Part shown: one piece after another, positions 22,651-29,702 of the stretch
Layout of the letters: each line of letters starts with the position of its first letter
Numbering within the stretch: position 1 is the stretch's first letter
Assembly: GCA_013911195.1 (NCBI GenBank)
Contig: JACETS010000010.1
Location: 1-29,702 of the forward strand
DNA length: 29,702 nt
Direction of reading: 5' to 3'
Source of the DNA: Verrucomicrobiales bacterium
GTDB taxonomy: Bacteria; Verrucomicrobiota; Verrucomicrobiia; Verrucomicrobiales; DEV007
Position numbers and translations under genes: made by a program
Notes under the pieces: generated by a model
Seen by the model: the letters and a program-made list of their open reading frames with translations, nothing else
What the model was told of the DNA's origin: nothing
Databases searched by the model: none

Positions 22651-23598
22651 TCATTCTACAATTCGCTTAACATCGACTATTACCTGCATTGTGCGACGTT
22701 TACCGCCTCCATAAAAAGTTCCCCTAATAGGTGCTACATCGTCATAATCTCTCCCTATCGCTATTCTAATATACTGCTCATTAACAACTTTGTTATTAGT
22801 TGGGTCGAGCCCAATCCAACCAGTTTTTGGTAAATAAACTTCAACCCAGGCATGAGAAGCTTGAGAACCTATCATCACTTTTTCCGTACTACCTTCAGAT
22901 GGATCCCAAATATAACCAGAAACGTATCGTGCGGGAATTTTCAAACTCCTGCAATAAGCAATTAAAAGATGTGCAAAGTCCTGACATACTCCCTTCTTAA
23001 TTTTGAAAAACTCTTCAGCTGTAGTTTCTGAGGTCGTTGAATCTGTACAATAAACACAGACATCATAGACCATACTCATAAGAGCGTAGCACGTTTGAAA
23101 AACATCATTGGAATCATCTTTGACATCAAGGGCTTCCTTCCAAATTGGCGATGCTCGTTTCACATAGGTGCTATCATTCAGAAATTCATAAAATTCCTCA
23201 TTATTTAATAAGCTCTCTAAATCTGAGTGATTTGATCCGTACGGTAATTCATCATAATTGACTTTCGACTTGATGGATACCACTGAACGAGACTCTATAA
23301 GTAACTGCTTATGCGGCGGATTGACTTCGAAATAATGAACGGTATTTCCGTAAAAATCAGGATATTCAGTAAGTTTCGTTGCAGGCAATACAGTCAAAAG
23401 ATAAAAATCGGTTTTTTGAAATTCATCCTCCAGCATTTTAAGACGGACTTGATTAACATTTTCTCTAGTCTCTTCACTGTAGTTAAAAACTGTTTTGTGA
23501 GTAACCGAATATTTAACTGTATTTTTTTTGGTCTCGGATTTGTTCTTCGAATCAACCTGTGAATGTTCGGTAACTGAATTAGTTTGTGGGGTATTCAC
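22651..23598 (-). CDS. Transglutaminase-like protein of the ATP-grasp/alpha-E triad
   Basis: A 315-residue protein with an N-terminal bacterial transglutaminase-like domain (Transglut_N, about 28-115; YSVTHKTVFNYSE) and a core papain-like domain. The triad is complete: C205 in KKGVCQDFAH, H249 in SHAWVEVY, D265 in GLDPTNN. A C-terminal strand block follows (GRDYDDVAPIRGTFYGGG, typical of the family). Proteins of this kind are generally peptidases or amidases; a role as crosslinker is not shown. It is the third gene of a leftward run after the ATP-grasp and alpha-E genes, with a gap of 15 bases. The first 27 residues are polar and low in complexity. No signal peptide, so probably cytoplasmic. 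It faces the DUF1501 gene end 12 bases away. Confidence 0.9.
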   Translation of the reverse strand: MNTPQTNSVTEHSQVDSKNKSETKKNTVKYSVTHKTVFNYSEETRENVNQVRLKMLEDEFQKTDFYLLTVLPATKLTEYPDFYGNTVHYFEVNPPHKQLLIESRSVVSIKSKVNYDELPYGSNHSDLESLLNNEEFYEFLNDSTYVKRASPIWKEALDVKDDSNDVFQTCYALMSMVYDVCVYCTDSTTSETTAEEFFKIKKGVCQDFAHLLIAYCRSLKIPARYVSGYIWDPSEGSTEKVMIGSQASHAWVEVYLPKTGWIGLDPTNNKVVNEQYIRIAIGRDYDDVAPIRGTFYGGGKRRTMQVIVDVKRIVE

Positions 23599-23613
23599 TT
23601 GATTATTTATTGT

Positions 23614-24615
23614 TTATTGCTGTTGCTGATAACTTTGTACAACATGGTCTGGTAAAGATGGTGCGCTGACTGAAGAACTTGGTAAGAGTATGTAGTGATC
23701 AAAAATTTGTTCACCTATACGGTTTATTTGTTCTTGTATCTGATCCAAGTAATCATGCAATCCAAATCGATTAAGCTCAGCTTTTCCATTAAAATCGATT
23801 CTCGCTAGGAGTGATCCAGTAATGCGTTCCGCTTCATTACTAAAGTTTCCTCGGGGAGTCTTCGATATTTGATGCAAAATCGAGTCTACTTGGTTTAAGC
23901 AAAATCTTAGCGACCTTGGAAAATTACCATCAAAGAGAAGTAAGTTGATGCAATCACTTTTGGTAATTGTTGTTCCGACAGTTGTTAAATAAGTTGTTCT
24001 AGCACTGCACGATTTTAAAACCGTAGGCCATGGTGAAACTGATAAAGGTTTTTGTTCATAGAGAGCAGGCATATCAACGATTCGCGTTGTTTTATCAGCC
24101 CTTTCCAAATACCTTCCTAGTTGCACAAATAATGAGCCCTCGTTTTGAGCTATAGTCGATTGAACTAAGCCCTGAAATAATAGTGAAAATCTGATAATAC
24201 GATTAAAAAAATCATGTTGCGAAAATTCCCACTCGACCTCAGCTGATTCACTGTTTAGAAAAAGATGTATTCGATTCAACTCTCGCCACATTTCCTCAGA
24301 GATTTTGTCTCTAACCATTCTAGCATTTTCACGAGCAAACGATATGCATTGAACAATGCTATCGGAGTTTAGATTGGAAAAAGAAAGGAATTCTAAACTT
24401 CCTATATTTGATTCTTTAGATGAAACCCTGTCATAATCTTCATCTACACACAATACCTCAAGAATGGGTCGCCACCCTGAGTTGTCCATTAATCTCGAAC
24501 TCTTACCAAGGTCTAGAAGAAACTGAGAGCTCGTTTCTAGCATACGCGCAATATTTTCAGCCCTCTCGATGTACCTCGACATCCAGTATAAATTATCTGC
24601 TGATCTAGATAACAT
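23614..24615 (-). CDS. Alpha-E domain protein (DUF403)
   Basis: A 333-residue all-helical protein of the alpha-E family, recognised from its N-terminus (MLSRSADNLYWMSRYIERAENIARMLE) and the later LGRYLERADKTTRIVDM repeat of the same motif at about 169-185. The name reflects conserved Glu residues in the helices (ERAEN, ERADKT). Its biochemistry is unknown. It sits 17 bases after the ATP-grasp gene and 15 before the transglutaminase gene, the canonical order for this triad. It ends in a Gln-rich tail (SYQQQQ). Comparative work by Iyer, Aravind and colleagues proposed these clusters to make or modify peptides through amide bonds. Confidence 0.93.
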   Translation of the reverse strand: MLSRSADNLYWMSRYIERAENIARMLETSSQFLLDLGKSSRLMDNSGWRPILEVLCVDEDYDRVSSKESNIGSLEFLSFSNLNSDSIVQCISFARENARMVRDKISEEMWRELNRIHLFLNSESAEVEWEFSQHDFFNRIIRFSLLFQGLVQSTIAQNEGSLFVQLGRYLERADKTTRIVDMPALYEQKPLSVSPWPTVLKSCSARTTYLTTVGTTITKSDCINLLLFDGNFPRSLRFCLNQVDSILHQISKTPRGNFSNEAERITGSLLARIDFNGKAELNRFGLHDYLDQIQEQINRIGEQIFDHYILLPSSSVSAPSLPDHVVQSYQQQQ

Positions 24616-24632
24616 TTCGAAGCAATCTTATT

Positions 24633-26075
24633 TTAGTTTGATCTCAGCACCCAAGTATCTTTACTTCCCCCTCCTTGGGAAGAATTGACAACTAAAGAAC
24701 CTTTATTCAGTGCAACTCTTGTTAATCCCCCAGGAATCACTTCAACAGATTCACCAAAGATTACAAAAGGCCTCAAATCGATATGCCTTCCTTCGCAATT
24801 ACCGTCGCAAATAGTTGGATGCCTTGAAAGTGATATTACAGGTTGGGCAATATAATTCCGAGGATTCTCCTTAATCTTTTCAGTGAATATTTTTCTTTGT
24901 TCTTTTGTTGAAGTCGGCCCCATTAACATTCCATATCCACCAGATTCATTTGCCGCTTTAACAACCAAAGATTCAAGGTTATTAAGAATGTAATCTCTTT
25001 GCTCTTCTTCAAAAGCGAGATATGTCGGAACACTCTTGAGGATTGGTTTTTGAGCAAGGTAATATTCTATCATCTTAGGAACGTATGCATAAACGACTTT
25101 GTCGTCTGCAACACCAGCTCCAAGTGCATTAGCAAGCGTTACATTTCCACTTTCATATGCATCTACGATACCAGGAACCCCAAGCATAGATTCGGAACGG
25201 AATACAGTCGGGTCGATAAAATCATCATCTATCCTTCTATAAATGACATCCACCTGAACCAATCCGGTAGTGGTTCGCATATAAACAACTTTATCTATAA
25301 CTATAAGATCCTGGCCTTCAACAATTTCTATGCCCATTTCTTGAGCTAAAAAGGTATGCTCAAAATATGCACTGTTATATACTCCAGGGCTTAACAATAT
25401 ACAGACTGGATCATTTTTTTGAGTCGGAGCTACAAATTTAAGGGCATCATGAAGCAGCTGCGGGTACTGGCTTACCGGCTTGACGTTCATTTGTCTGTAA
25501 AGATTAGGAAATGAACGTTTCATAACTTCACGGTTTTCTAGAACATATGAAACTCCTGACGGACACCTTAAATTATCCTCTAGTACTAAGTATTCACCTT
25601 CGTCATCTCTAATAAGGTCTGAACCAGAAATATGTATGTAAATATCTTTGGGAACATCAAAGTCTTTCAAAGATGGTCTATAATGTTCAGCAGAGGTGAC
25701 TACATGTTCGGGTATAACACCGTCTTTAATAATTTGTGAATCATGGTAAATGTCGTGAAGAAAAAGATTCAGTGCGGTTACTCTTTGAATAAGTCCATAC
25801 TCTATCTTTTCCCATTCCTTGTGTGGAATAACTCTGGGAAAAGGATCAAATGGAAAAATTTTTTCAGTCCCCTGATGATCATTGTAGACCGTGAAGGTGA
25901 CTCCATGCTCAACAAAAGCTCTATTAATAGAATGCTTTTTGGCTTTAAAGTCTTTATCCGAAAATGAATCAAAGGCATCTTTGACTAAAGAGTAATGATT
26001 TCTCGTCTTTAAAGCATCACTTCCGTTGATGAACATCTCATCGTAAAATTTTTCCGTATGATATTTCTCGAACAT
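24633..26075 (-). CDS. Circularly permuted ATP-grasp ligase (DUF404/DUF407-like)
   Basis: A 480-residue predicted amide-bond-forming ligase. Blocks typical of the family are all present: VTFTVYND with QGTEKIFPFDPFPR, SGSDLIRDDEGEYLVLEDNLRCPSGVSYVLENREVMKRSFP, the ILLSPGVYNSAYFEHTFLAQEMGIEIVEG block, VDVIYRRIDDDFIDP, GNVTLANALGAGVADDK and ESGGYGMLMGP. The glycine-rich ESGGYGM segment is the likely nucleotide-binding loop. The domain order is permuted relative to classical ATP-grasp enzymes such as glutathione synthetase. It is first in a three-gene leftward run with the alpha-E and transglutaminase genes. Substrate unknown; no carrier peptide is visible nearby. No ribosome site is evident before the ATG at 26075. 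Confidence 0.95.
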   Translation of the reverse strand: MFEKYHTEKFYDEMFINGSDALKTRNHYSLVKDAFDSFSDKDFKAKKHSINRAFVEHGVTFTVYNDHQGTEKIFPFDPFPRVIPHKEWEKIEYGLIQRVTALNLFLHDIYHDSQIIKDGVIPEHVVTSAEHYRPSLKDFDVPKDIYIHISGSDLIRDDEGEYLVLEDNLRCPSGVSYVLENREVMKRSFPNLYRQMNVKPVSQYPQLLHDALKFVAPTQKNDPVCILLSPGVYNSAYFEHTFLAQEMGIEIVEGQDLIVIDKVVYMRTTTGLVQVDVIYRRIDDDFIDPTVFRSESMLGVPGIVDAYESGNVTLANALGAGVADDKVVYAYVPKMIEYYLAQKPILKSVPTYLAFEEEQRDYILNNLESLVVKAANESGGYGMLMGPTSTKEQRKIFTEKIKENPRNYIAQPVISLSRHPTICDGNCEGRHIDLRPFVIFGESVEVIPGGLTRVALNKGSLVVNSSQGGGSKDTWVLRSN

Positions 26076-26204
26076 AACAATAAATGAGAAATATACTCCA
26101 ATGCTTATGAAGATTTATAACTCAGGCCAAACATAATTAGCTATTGTTATGCCAAGTTTCCTGCCAAAATGCATATTTCTAGATACCACAACATTCGATA
26201 ACTC

Positions 26205-26552
26205 TTAGTCCCAAAACCAATTAACGTATTCATCCGGAGCAAAAAACATTTGGAGAAAAAATATAATTAATCCAATAATCTGTATCGATAAGTACTTTAT
26301 AAGAAAGCGCCATTTCTTCACAAAGGAGCATATTATGATAATGATAGGTATAAAAAATACCGTGAATCCAAGTAGATAGGAAAGGTACACATTTTGAATA
26401 TTAATATGAAATAGTAAAGTTTCTGGAAATCCTCTAGTTCCAATAGATTCTGGCCACCCACCAAGAGCATTGTATATATGAATAGCTACAGAATAGAAAA
26501 GCATGATAGCTATCGTATAGGGGAGGCAAGCGAGACTATACGCGAACTTCAT
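26205..26552 (-). CDS. Small three-helix membrane protein, unknown function
   Basis: A 115-residue protein that I do not recognise. It has three hydrophobic segments (about 8-28, 55-77, 87-107). Conserved-looking features are few: ALGGWPESIGTRGFPETLL in the first loop, and APDEYVNWFWD at the end. Codon and base usage resemble the neighbours. It is divergent from the PQQ-propeller gene (94-base gap) and 129 bases upstream of the ATP-grasp gene on the same strand. That gap contains no terminator I can see, so it might be cotranscribed with the triad. The start ATG 26552 is the most upstream in the frame. Confidence 0.6.
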   Translation of the reverse strand: MKFAYSLACLPYTIAIMLFYSVAIHIYNALGGWPESIGTRGFPETLLFHINIQNVYLSYLLGFTVFFIPIIIIICSFVKKWRFLIKYLSIQIIGLIIFFLQMFFAPDEYVNWFWD

Positions 26553-26646
26553 TTAACTAATTAGATAAGGTCTCCTTTAATAAATTCTTTAATTAACGAA
26601 AAGATTATATAACAATAACACACCTCAAAAACTAACGGGGATTTCA

Positions 26647-27972
26647 ATGTACAAAAAAATTTTTTATATCTTTATTATTATTAGTTCAACTTTGAAAGCC
26701 GATGATTGGCCCGGTTGGTTCGGACCTGAACGCGACGGTGTATGGCGTGAAGAAGGCGTCGTAGATAAATTTCCTCAAAACGGCCCTAAATCGATATGGA
26801 AAGCTCCTGTAGGAAGAGGTTACGCTGGTCCAGCTGTTGCTGATGGAAAAGTTTATATTATGGACAGACAAATTGATAAAGGTGCAAAGTCTCCAGAAAA
26901 TCCTTTCTCAAAAATAACTATTCCAGGTAATGAACGATTATTATGTCTTGACGCTAAAAATGGAGAGATCGTTTGGGAAAAATCATATGATTGTCCCTAT
27001 TCAATAAGTTATTCAGCAGGACCAAGAACAACACCATTAATTGATGAAAAACGGGTATATACTATCGGCGCAGAAGGTAATTTATATTGCAGAAGCACTT
27101 CAGATGGAAAAGAAATTTGGTCTACAGACTTTAATACCGCTTTTAATGTAAAGACTCCGACATGGGGGTTTTCTTCTACTCCATTAATTTATGAGAATCT
27201 TCTAATATGTCTTGCCGGTGGAGATGGCACTGTTGCAGTGGCATTTAACAAATCGAATGGTAAAGAGGTCTGGCGTTCTCTTAGTGCAAAAGAACCAGGC
27301 TATGCACCTCCTGTAATAATAAATCATAATAAAAAAGATCAGTTAATCATATGGAACCCAGAATCAGTAAATGCATTAAATCCAAAAACGGGAGAAATTA
27401 TTTGGACTATTCCATGGGAATTACGTTATGGATTAAGTGTATCAACTCCTCAATTGGTTAATGATATTCTATTTCTTTCCTCGTTTTATAATGGATCAAT
27501 GGCGATCAAATTGTCAGCTGATAAACAACCTGAAATCCTATGGAAAACTGCAAAAGTCAGTGAAAAAAGAACCGAACACCTTCATGGAATAATGAACACT
27601 GCAGTCATTAAAGACGGATACATCTATGGGGCGTGTAGTTATGGTGAATTTCGTTGCCTATCACTTAAAACAGGGAAACGTTTGTGGGAATCACTGGATC
27701 CTGTCGGACTCAAAAGACCATCTCGTTGGGGCACAGTGTTTGTCACTCCCCACAAAGATAAATTTTTCCTATTCAGTGAAACCGGCGATTTAGCAATAGC
27801 TAAAATTGATTCAAAGGGATACCATGAAATTAGTCGTTCCCATTTGATTGAACCTAACGGCATTGATATGAGGCAGCGTAAAATCGTGTGGTCCCATCCT
27901 GCCTATGCAATGCAGTCTTGCTTCGTAAGAAATGATACAGAAGTCATCAGAGTATCATTATCGAAAGAGTAG
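26647..27972 (+). CDS. Exported PQQ-like beta-propeller protein
   Basis: A 441-residue protein with a signal peptide (MYKKIFYIFIIISSTLKA, cleavage near 18). After it comes DDWPGWFGPERDGVW, the WPxWxGPxRDGV opening typical of PVC PQQ-like repeat proteins. Propeller blade motifs repeat through the sequence: GPAVADGKVYIMDRQ, LLCLDAKNGEIVWEKSY, TPLIDEKRVYTIGAEGNLYCRSTSDGKEIWSTDF, ALNPKTGEIIWTIPW and CLSLKTGKRLWESL. Such proteins are usually periplasmic, and most do not bind PQQ; the function is unknown. GGGG 5-8 bases before the ATG is a weak ribosome site. It lies beside, and is convergent with, the VWA protein gene (7-base gap). Confidence 0.88.
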   Translation: MYKKIFYIFIIISSTLKADDWPGWFGPERDGVWREEGVVDKFPQNGPKSIWKAPVGRGYAGPAVADGKVYIMDRQIDKGAKSPENPFSKITIPGNERLLCLDAKNGEIVWEKSYDCPYSISYSAGPRTTPLIDEKRVYTIGAEGNLYCRSTSDGKEIWSTDFNTAFNVKTPTWGFSSTPLIYENLLICLAGGDGTVAVAFNKSNGKEVWRSLSAKEPGYAPPVIINHNKKDQLIIWNPESVNALNPKTGEIIWTIPWELRYGLSVSTPQLVNDILFLSSFYNGSMAIKLSADKQPEILWKTAKVSEKRTEHLHGIMNTAVIKDGYIYGACSYGEFRCLSLKTGKRLWESLDPVGLKRPSRWGTVFVTPHKDKFFLFSETGDLAIAKIDSKGYHEISRSHLIEPNGIDMRQRKIVWSHPAYAMQSCFVRNDTEVIRVSLSKE

Positions 27973-27979
27973 ATTTAAT

Positions 27980-29119
27980 TTAAACCTTGGAAGGGTCGAC
28001 GGCTTTGTAATTACCTCGAAATCTTTTGGATATATCCTTAAGAATAGCCTCACCTATACCCTTCACGCTAATACAATTAACCTTTGGCAATTGACCTCTG
28101 TAAATTTTTTTAGATTCTTGAAAAATAAGATCAACTATCGCAGTATTTCCAAGCTTTTGACCACCTTTTGCGGTTCCAGGCTCACCATCAGCAATTAGAA
28201 AAACTGAACTCGGTTTTTGAAGAAATGCCGCTACTAGCGCAAGATCCATTCTTGAACCACCGCTAGTACCTTCAAGAACTTTGACGGTCGAGGGCATAAT
28301 TGGAAAATAGGAAATCCCATTATTGTCTTTGCCTTTGGCCCCCCACTGCGAAGTTCTCGTTCGATCAAAAGGCGCACCTCCCTTTTTATTGATAAAATAT
28401 GCTTTCATCCAATTCTTAGCATTTGCGATGTTGGTGGCGTTTGCGACAACAGGCTGAGAGCTGAATCCATCACAATCTTGACCGAAACAAATAATATTGA
28501 AGCGAACATTCGGAGATAAAGAAGAAAGAGTTTTAACGATTTCTCTTCTTAGTGCTGCTATACCTTCAGCACCACAATTGTTGTTCATGCTGGTTGAAGT
28601 GTCGATGACTAGGATGATCCGATTTCCTCCACCGCTGGTTCCGAAGAACTTAGCGCCCCCACTACCATCTCCGAATCCGCCAATCCCGAAACCATCTCCA
28701 AAACCATTTCCAAATGCTAATGAATCAGTAGGGTCGATAATTTCCGGTAATGTAACCGAAGACGAATTTGTTGCTGTTATGATTGGAGCAATAGGGTTCG
28801 AAGGTGGAGCAGGTTTCTTGTTAGTAACTTTTTTAGCAAAGGATTGTTTTTTTATTATTTGTGAAACATTGTCTGAACCGGCTTCTACAACCATTTCAAT
28901 CTCTTGCTCCCTAAAATTGACGATCACTATCAAGTACAAAACGATAAACAAAATCACATGAGTGATCATCGCGATTCCTAGGGAAAGAATTTTTGATTTC
29001 TTTTCAAATTCCCTAGAAGATTTCTTAGATTCCTCCAGATCTATGTTATAATCCTCAAGGATCAATTGAGGACTATCATCGCTAGCAGGCACTAACTTTT
29101 TTGTAGGCGCATGATCCAT
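27980..29119 (-). CDS. Membrane-anchored VWA-domain protein with Gly-rich linker
   Basis: A 379-residue protein. An acidic N-terminal cytoplasmic part (1-40) and one membrane helix (about 43-67) are followed by a periplasmic Pro/Ser/Thr-rich segment. A glycine-rich stretch (about 136-165) has repeated GFGDG units. Then comes a von Willebrand factor A domain with the metal-binding motif DTSTS at 173-177, further MIDAS elements such as the threonine in the EGTSGGS region, and DGEPG. The N-terminal part (helix then Pro-rich spacer) resembles TonB-type layout. Proteins of this pattern are common in PVC bacteria; the ligand is unknown. A DUF3616 gene lies upstream on the same strand (95-base gap). 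TATAAT overlaps the start ATG. Confidence 0.85.
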   Translation of the reverse strand: MDHAPTKKLVPASDDSPQLILEDYNIDLEESKKSSREFEKKSKILSLGIAMITHVILFIVLYLIVIVNFREQEIEMVVEAGSDNVSQIIKKQSFAKKVTNKKPAPPSNPIAPIITATNSSSVTLPEIIDPTDSLAFGNGFGDGFGIGGFGDGSGGAKFFGTSGGGNRIILVIDTSTSMNNNCGAEGIAALRREIVKTLSSLSPNVRFNIICFGQDCDGFSSQPVVANATNIANAKNWMKAYFINKKGGAPFDRTRTSQWGAKGKDNNGISYFPIMPSTVKVLEGTSGGSRMDLALVAAFLQKPSSVFLIADGEPGTAKGGQKLGNTAIVDLIFQESKKIYRGQLPKVNCISVKGIGEAILKDISKRFRGNYKAVDPSKV

Positions 29120-29214
29120 TATAAAAAATTTGAAGCATTAAGGTTTCAGATATCTTTCTCTTAAACTCTTATATTAACTATAACTTATAAAGTAATAATC
29201 TTATTAGGGTTTTT

Positions 29215-29702
29215 TTAATTAATATTGATAGTAATCGACCTAAATCGCTTCTTGTTACTATTTTTTAATGATTTACATGAACTAAAACCATTACTCAATT
29301 TTTCATTAGTCTCTTCCTGTGTTACTTTGTATTTCACGTTACCATCATCACTAAATAGGTGTAGCTTCGCTGAATTTTCCTGAATGGCTATTGCCTCAGG
29401 ATTCATATCAGTGAATAACTTGATAAGTTTCGGAAATAATTCTTTGTCTCCACTCCATGAGTAAAGAGCAGACTGAATTTCGTTATCAATTGGACCTCCA
29501 ATGATGAAATATTTATTATGAAAAGCTGAGTATTCTACTGAACGAATACCTCGCTTACCTAAATTAAGATAAATAGGATCACCTAAAAGCGGTTTAGCAC
29601 TTTTTAGAATTACATCCTCTGCGTTTGTCAGTGGAATAAGCAATGCTTTGTTATTTGGCACTGGATTTCTCAAACCTATGTAAATTATTTTACCATCTGG
29701 AC
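29215..29702 (-). CDS. DUF3616 family protein, C-terminal part only
   Basis: The frame is open to the right edge of the window (codons from 29700 down), so the true start is beyond it. About 162 residues are visible. The segment DGKIIYIGLRNPVPNNKALLIPLTNAEDVI matches the DUF3616 pattern of a short strand, GLR-x-P, and an A-L-x-I-P-L block. Later landmarks are YFIIGGPI, ALYSWSGD and MNPEAIAI. The family is predicted to be a beta-propeller-like protein of unknown function. A basic Ser/Asn/Lys-rich C-terminal tail closes it. The VWA gene follows after 95 bases. No signal peptide can be checked. Confidence 0.72.
   Translation of the reverse strand, partial: PDGKIIYIGLRNPVPNNKALLIPLTNAEDVILKSAKPLLGDPIYLNLGKRGIRSVEYSAFHNKYFIIGGPIDNEIQSALYSWSGDKELFPKLIKLFTDMNPEAIAIQENSAKLHLFSDDGNVKYKVTQEETNEKLSNGFSSCKSLKNSNKKRFRSITININ

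Noticed and set aside
28497..28961. 154-codon open frame on the plus strand
   Set aside because: It is antisense to the Gly/Pro-rich part of the VWA gene, and its Pro/Ser-rich translation is what such an overlap produces.
1..29702. Insertion sequences, prophage, toxin-antitoxin or CRISPR
   Set aside because: No transposase, integrase or Cas motif, no long terminal inverted repeats and no regularly spaced repeat array were seen.

Overview
The window is a low-GC bacterial chromosome segment, most likely from the PVC superphylum and probably marine Verrucomicrobiota; class-level placement would be guesswork. The main support is an operon pairing a Planctomycete-type cytochrome protein (PSCyt1-DUF1549-DUF1553) with a DUF1501 protein beside a secreted sialidase-fold protein. 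A PQQ-type beta-propeller protein and a DUF3616 protein fit the same picture. Nearly all DNA is coding, no stretch over 300 bases lacks a gene, and I see no insertion sequence, phage gene, integrase or CRISPR array.

Left part (1-5340): the 3' end of an AlgI-like MBOAT gene and an AlgJ/AlgX-like partner (polysaccharide O-acetylation), ilvC with its own terminator, a translationally coupled pair of a small membrane-anchored protein and an HTTM-domain protein, and a HAD phosphatase.

Housekeeping block (4617-10304): thrS, infC and the HAD gene read leftwards. infC has no usable ATG, GTG or TTG start and appears to begin at an ATC codon behind a good Shine-Dalgarno site. It also carries a long acidic tail, and rpmI-rplT do not follow it. 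ThrRS lacks the TGS domain. A tRNA-Pro(TGG), a YbjN-like gene, a half-size TauE/SafE protein and holA follow.

Middle (10487-16708): a lipoprotein, a serine beta-lactamase-fold hydrolase, and a leftward four-gene operon (ABC ATPase, ABC permease, helical-repeat membrane protein, metallophosphoesterase) with two 4-base overlaps; then an Hsp20 gene. The Hsp20/sialidase intergenic region holds a 9-9-9 inverted repeat with a third half-site, a probable operator.

Right part (16949-29702): the sialidase/PSCyt1/DUF1501 operon; the conserved but biochemically unsolved triad of circularly permuted ATP-grasp ligase, alpha-E protein and transglutaminase-like protein; a small membrane protein; a PQQ-type propeller protein; a membrane-anchored VWA protein; and a DUF3616 gene cut by the window edge.

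The best candidates for undescribed biology are the ATP-grasp/alpha-E/transglutaminase triad, the operator between the hsp20 and sialidase genes, the AUC-initiated IF3 with its acidic tail, and the split HTTM pair. Many starts here lack a Shine-Dalgarno site and sit in A/T-rich leaders, so start choices are less certain than gene identities.
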